Shown here piece by piece: positions 5,526 through 6,445 of a DNA stretch of 6,445 nucleotides; positions within the stretch are counted from its first letter, which is position 1, and each line of letters starts with the position of its first letter. Where the stretch lies: NCBI GenBank assembly GCA_946538875.1, contig CAMNHD010000094.1, positions 1-6,445 of the forward strand. The letters are read 5' to 3'. The notes under the pieces were generated by a model, which searched no databases, had not been told where the DNA came from, and saw only the letters and a list, made by a program, of their open reading frames with translations. Source of the stretch: an uncultured Treponema sp. (GTDB lineage Bacteria; Spirochaetota; Spirochaetia; Treponematales; Treponemataceae). A program made the position numbers and the translations under genes.

Positions 5526-6445
5526 TTACAACTTGCGGACAATCCTGAAGCCTGTGCCGTTCCAGCCAGCATTAGCAGGAATATCCCATCTTGTGGAAAG
5601 GGAAAGCTGGTCAGTCCACTCAGACTCCCAGGCTCCGCCGCGGCGCACACGCTTGCCGTCACCGATTGTGTCCCAGCAAAGTTCCCACACGTTGCCGCTC
5701 ATGTCGTAAAGCCCGTTGCTGTTGGGAAGCTTCTTTGCAACCTCGTGGGTCTTGCCATCGGAATTGCCGCCGTTCAAGTTGTTTTCCTCTTCGTCAAAGC
5801 GGGCCTTGTACCAGCCGTAGTTAGGAAGTTCGCTCTCACTGCTGCAGCCGGAAAAAGAAGAGCTGTCATAGCCGCCAAAAGATTCTGCCGTGTTACCCAA
5901 AGCCGCAAAGAGCCATTCCCTTTCGTGGGGAAGCCGGTAACCCCCTGCGCTCAAGATTTCTTCCGCATCGTTCCAGTCAGCATCGTCTGCTTCGGGAATG
6001 TCTCCCCAGTCATCAGGCTCAGTGCTTCCCTTGATTTTGTAAACAGGCGAAAGCCCCTCTTTTTTGCTAAGCTTGTTACAGAAGACCATGGCCGCATAAA
6101 AACTTACGCTGTCCACAGGACGTTTTTCCTGCACTTCATCATCGGCAGCATCATCCGTAAAAGCGCTGGGATTAAAGCCCATGATTTCTTTAAAAAGCTC
6201 CTGGGTGATTTCCGTCGCAGAAATTTTGAACTTGCCCACAGTCACATCTTCTGCTTCATCATCAGGGCCATACTTGAACTTAAAAGTGCCCCCTTCAATT
6301 TCCTTCATTGTGATGTAGCCCTTAAGAAAGTCGCTTTCCCCAATGTCAGCCTCAGAATTTCCGTTTCCGCCATCAGGGTCCGGATCAGATTCATCTCCTC
6401 CGCCGCCGGTTCCAGGTTCACCGCCGTTTACATCCCCGCCATCCT
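5526..6445 (-). CDS. FGE-sulfatase (SUMF1)-fold protein, partial, N-terminus outside the window
   Basis: The frame is open from the right edge to a TAA at 5526-5528. The Met codon at 6306-6308 is not the likely start: it has no ribosome-binding site and the frame continues upstream through a low-complexity Gly/Asp/Pro/Glu-rich linker (about 6350-6443). The rest matches the FGE-sulfatase family (formylglycine-generating-enzyme fold): GGTFKF near the domain start, FKISATEITQELF, PVDSVSFYAAMVFCNKLS, GYRLPHEREW (about 5913-5943), NGLYDMSGNVWEL (about 5683-5720), RRGGAWES (about 5625-5647) and a C-terminal GFRIVR. The true enzyme has two active-site cysteines just after the RGGSW-like motif. Here that stretch has none, so formylglycine-generating activity is unlikely. 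The linker suggests an exported or lipid-anchored protein, but the signal region is not visible. A role in binding or surface structure is inference. It is probably a separate unit from the sugar operon, 202 nt away. Confidence 0.85.
   Translation of the reverse strand, partial: DGGDVNGGEPGTGGGGDESDPDPDGGNGNSEADIGESDFLKGYITMKEIEGGTFKFKYGPDDEAEDVTVGKFKISATEITQELFKEIMGFNPSAFTDDAADDEVQEKRPVDSVSFYAAMVFCNKLSKKEGLSPVYKIKGSTEPDDWGDIPEADDADWNDAEEILSAGGYRLPHEREWLFAALGNTAESFGGYDSSSFSGCSSESELPNYGWYKARFDEEENNLNGGNSDGKTHEVAKKLPNSNGLYDMSGNVWELCWDTIGDGKRVRRGGAWESEWTDQLSLSTRWDIPANAGWNGTGFRIVRKL

Noticed and set aside
5526..6308. FGE-domain gene as a complete 260-residue protein starting at 6308
   Set aside because: The frame stays open to the window edge with a Gly/Asp-rich linker, and no ribosome-binding site lies before this Met. 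The gene is partial.
1..6445. CRISPR array, tRNA, rRNA or insertion sequence
   Set aside because: There are no regularly spaced direct repeats, no tRNA-like or rRNA sequence, and no transposase frame or terminal inverted repeats.

Overview
The window carries five genes, all on the minus strand, so it reads from right to left. It most likely comes from a host-associated Treponema or a close spirochaete. The grounds are indirect: a secreted-type FGE-sulfatase (SUMF1)-fold protein with a Gly/Asp-rich linker, a lipoprotein solute-binding protein of the LplA/YtcQ type, strong AGGAGG ribosome-binding sites and mid-range GC content. A Firmicute cannot be excluded from the transporter genes alone.

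Layout in transcription order. (1) 6445-5526: 3' part of an FGE-sulfatase-domain gene whose start lies outside the window. (2) 5525-5324: a rich control region. It holds a TTGACA/17/TACACT promoter, seven GTAAAA/TTTTAC hexamers on roughly one helical face, two inverted repeats of the same 9-mer flanking the promoter, a LacI-like palindrome inside the promoter spacer, and a 13-bp hairpin in the leader. (3) 5323-4421 and 4409-3510: two CUT1-type ABC permeases, 11 nt apart, with the second ribosome-binding site overlapping the first stop codon. (4) 3509-3378: a 132-nt spacer with a perfect 14-bp inverted repeat. (5) 3377-1704: a lipoprotein solute-binding protein. (6) 1692-211: a cytoplasmic GH32 beta-fructosidase of the sucrose/sucrose-6-phosphate hydrolase type, 11 nt after the binding protein. 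(7) 210-1: a gene-free tail with a GC-rich run of small palindromes at 10-79.

Genes 2-5 look like one operon for taking up and cutting a beta-fructoside such as sucrose, fructo-oligosaccharides or fragments of inulin or levan. The binding protein would capture the sugar, the two permeases would pass it through the membrane, and the GH32 enzyme, which has no signal peptide, would release fructose inside the cell. No ATPase, regulator or fructokinase is present, so these must be encoded elsewhere. The substrate is inferred from the GH32 neighbour and is not shown by the transporter sequences. I see no wholly new enzyme system. The most notable unexplained structure is the repeat architecture around the operon promoter.
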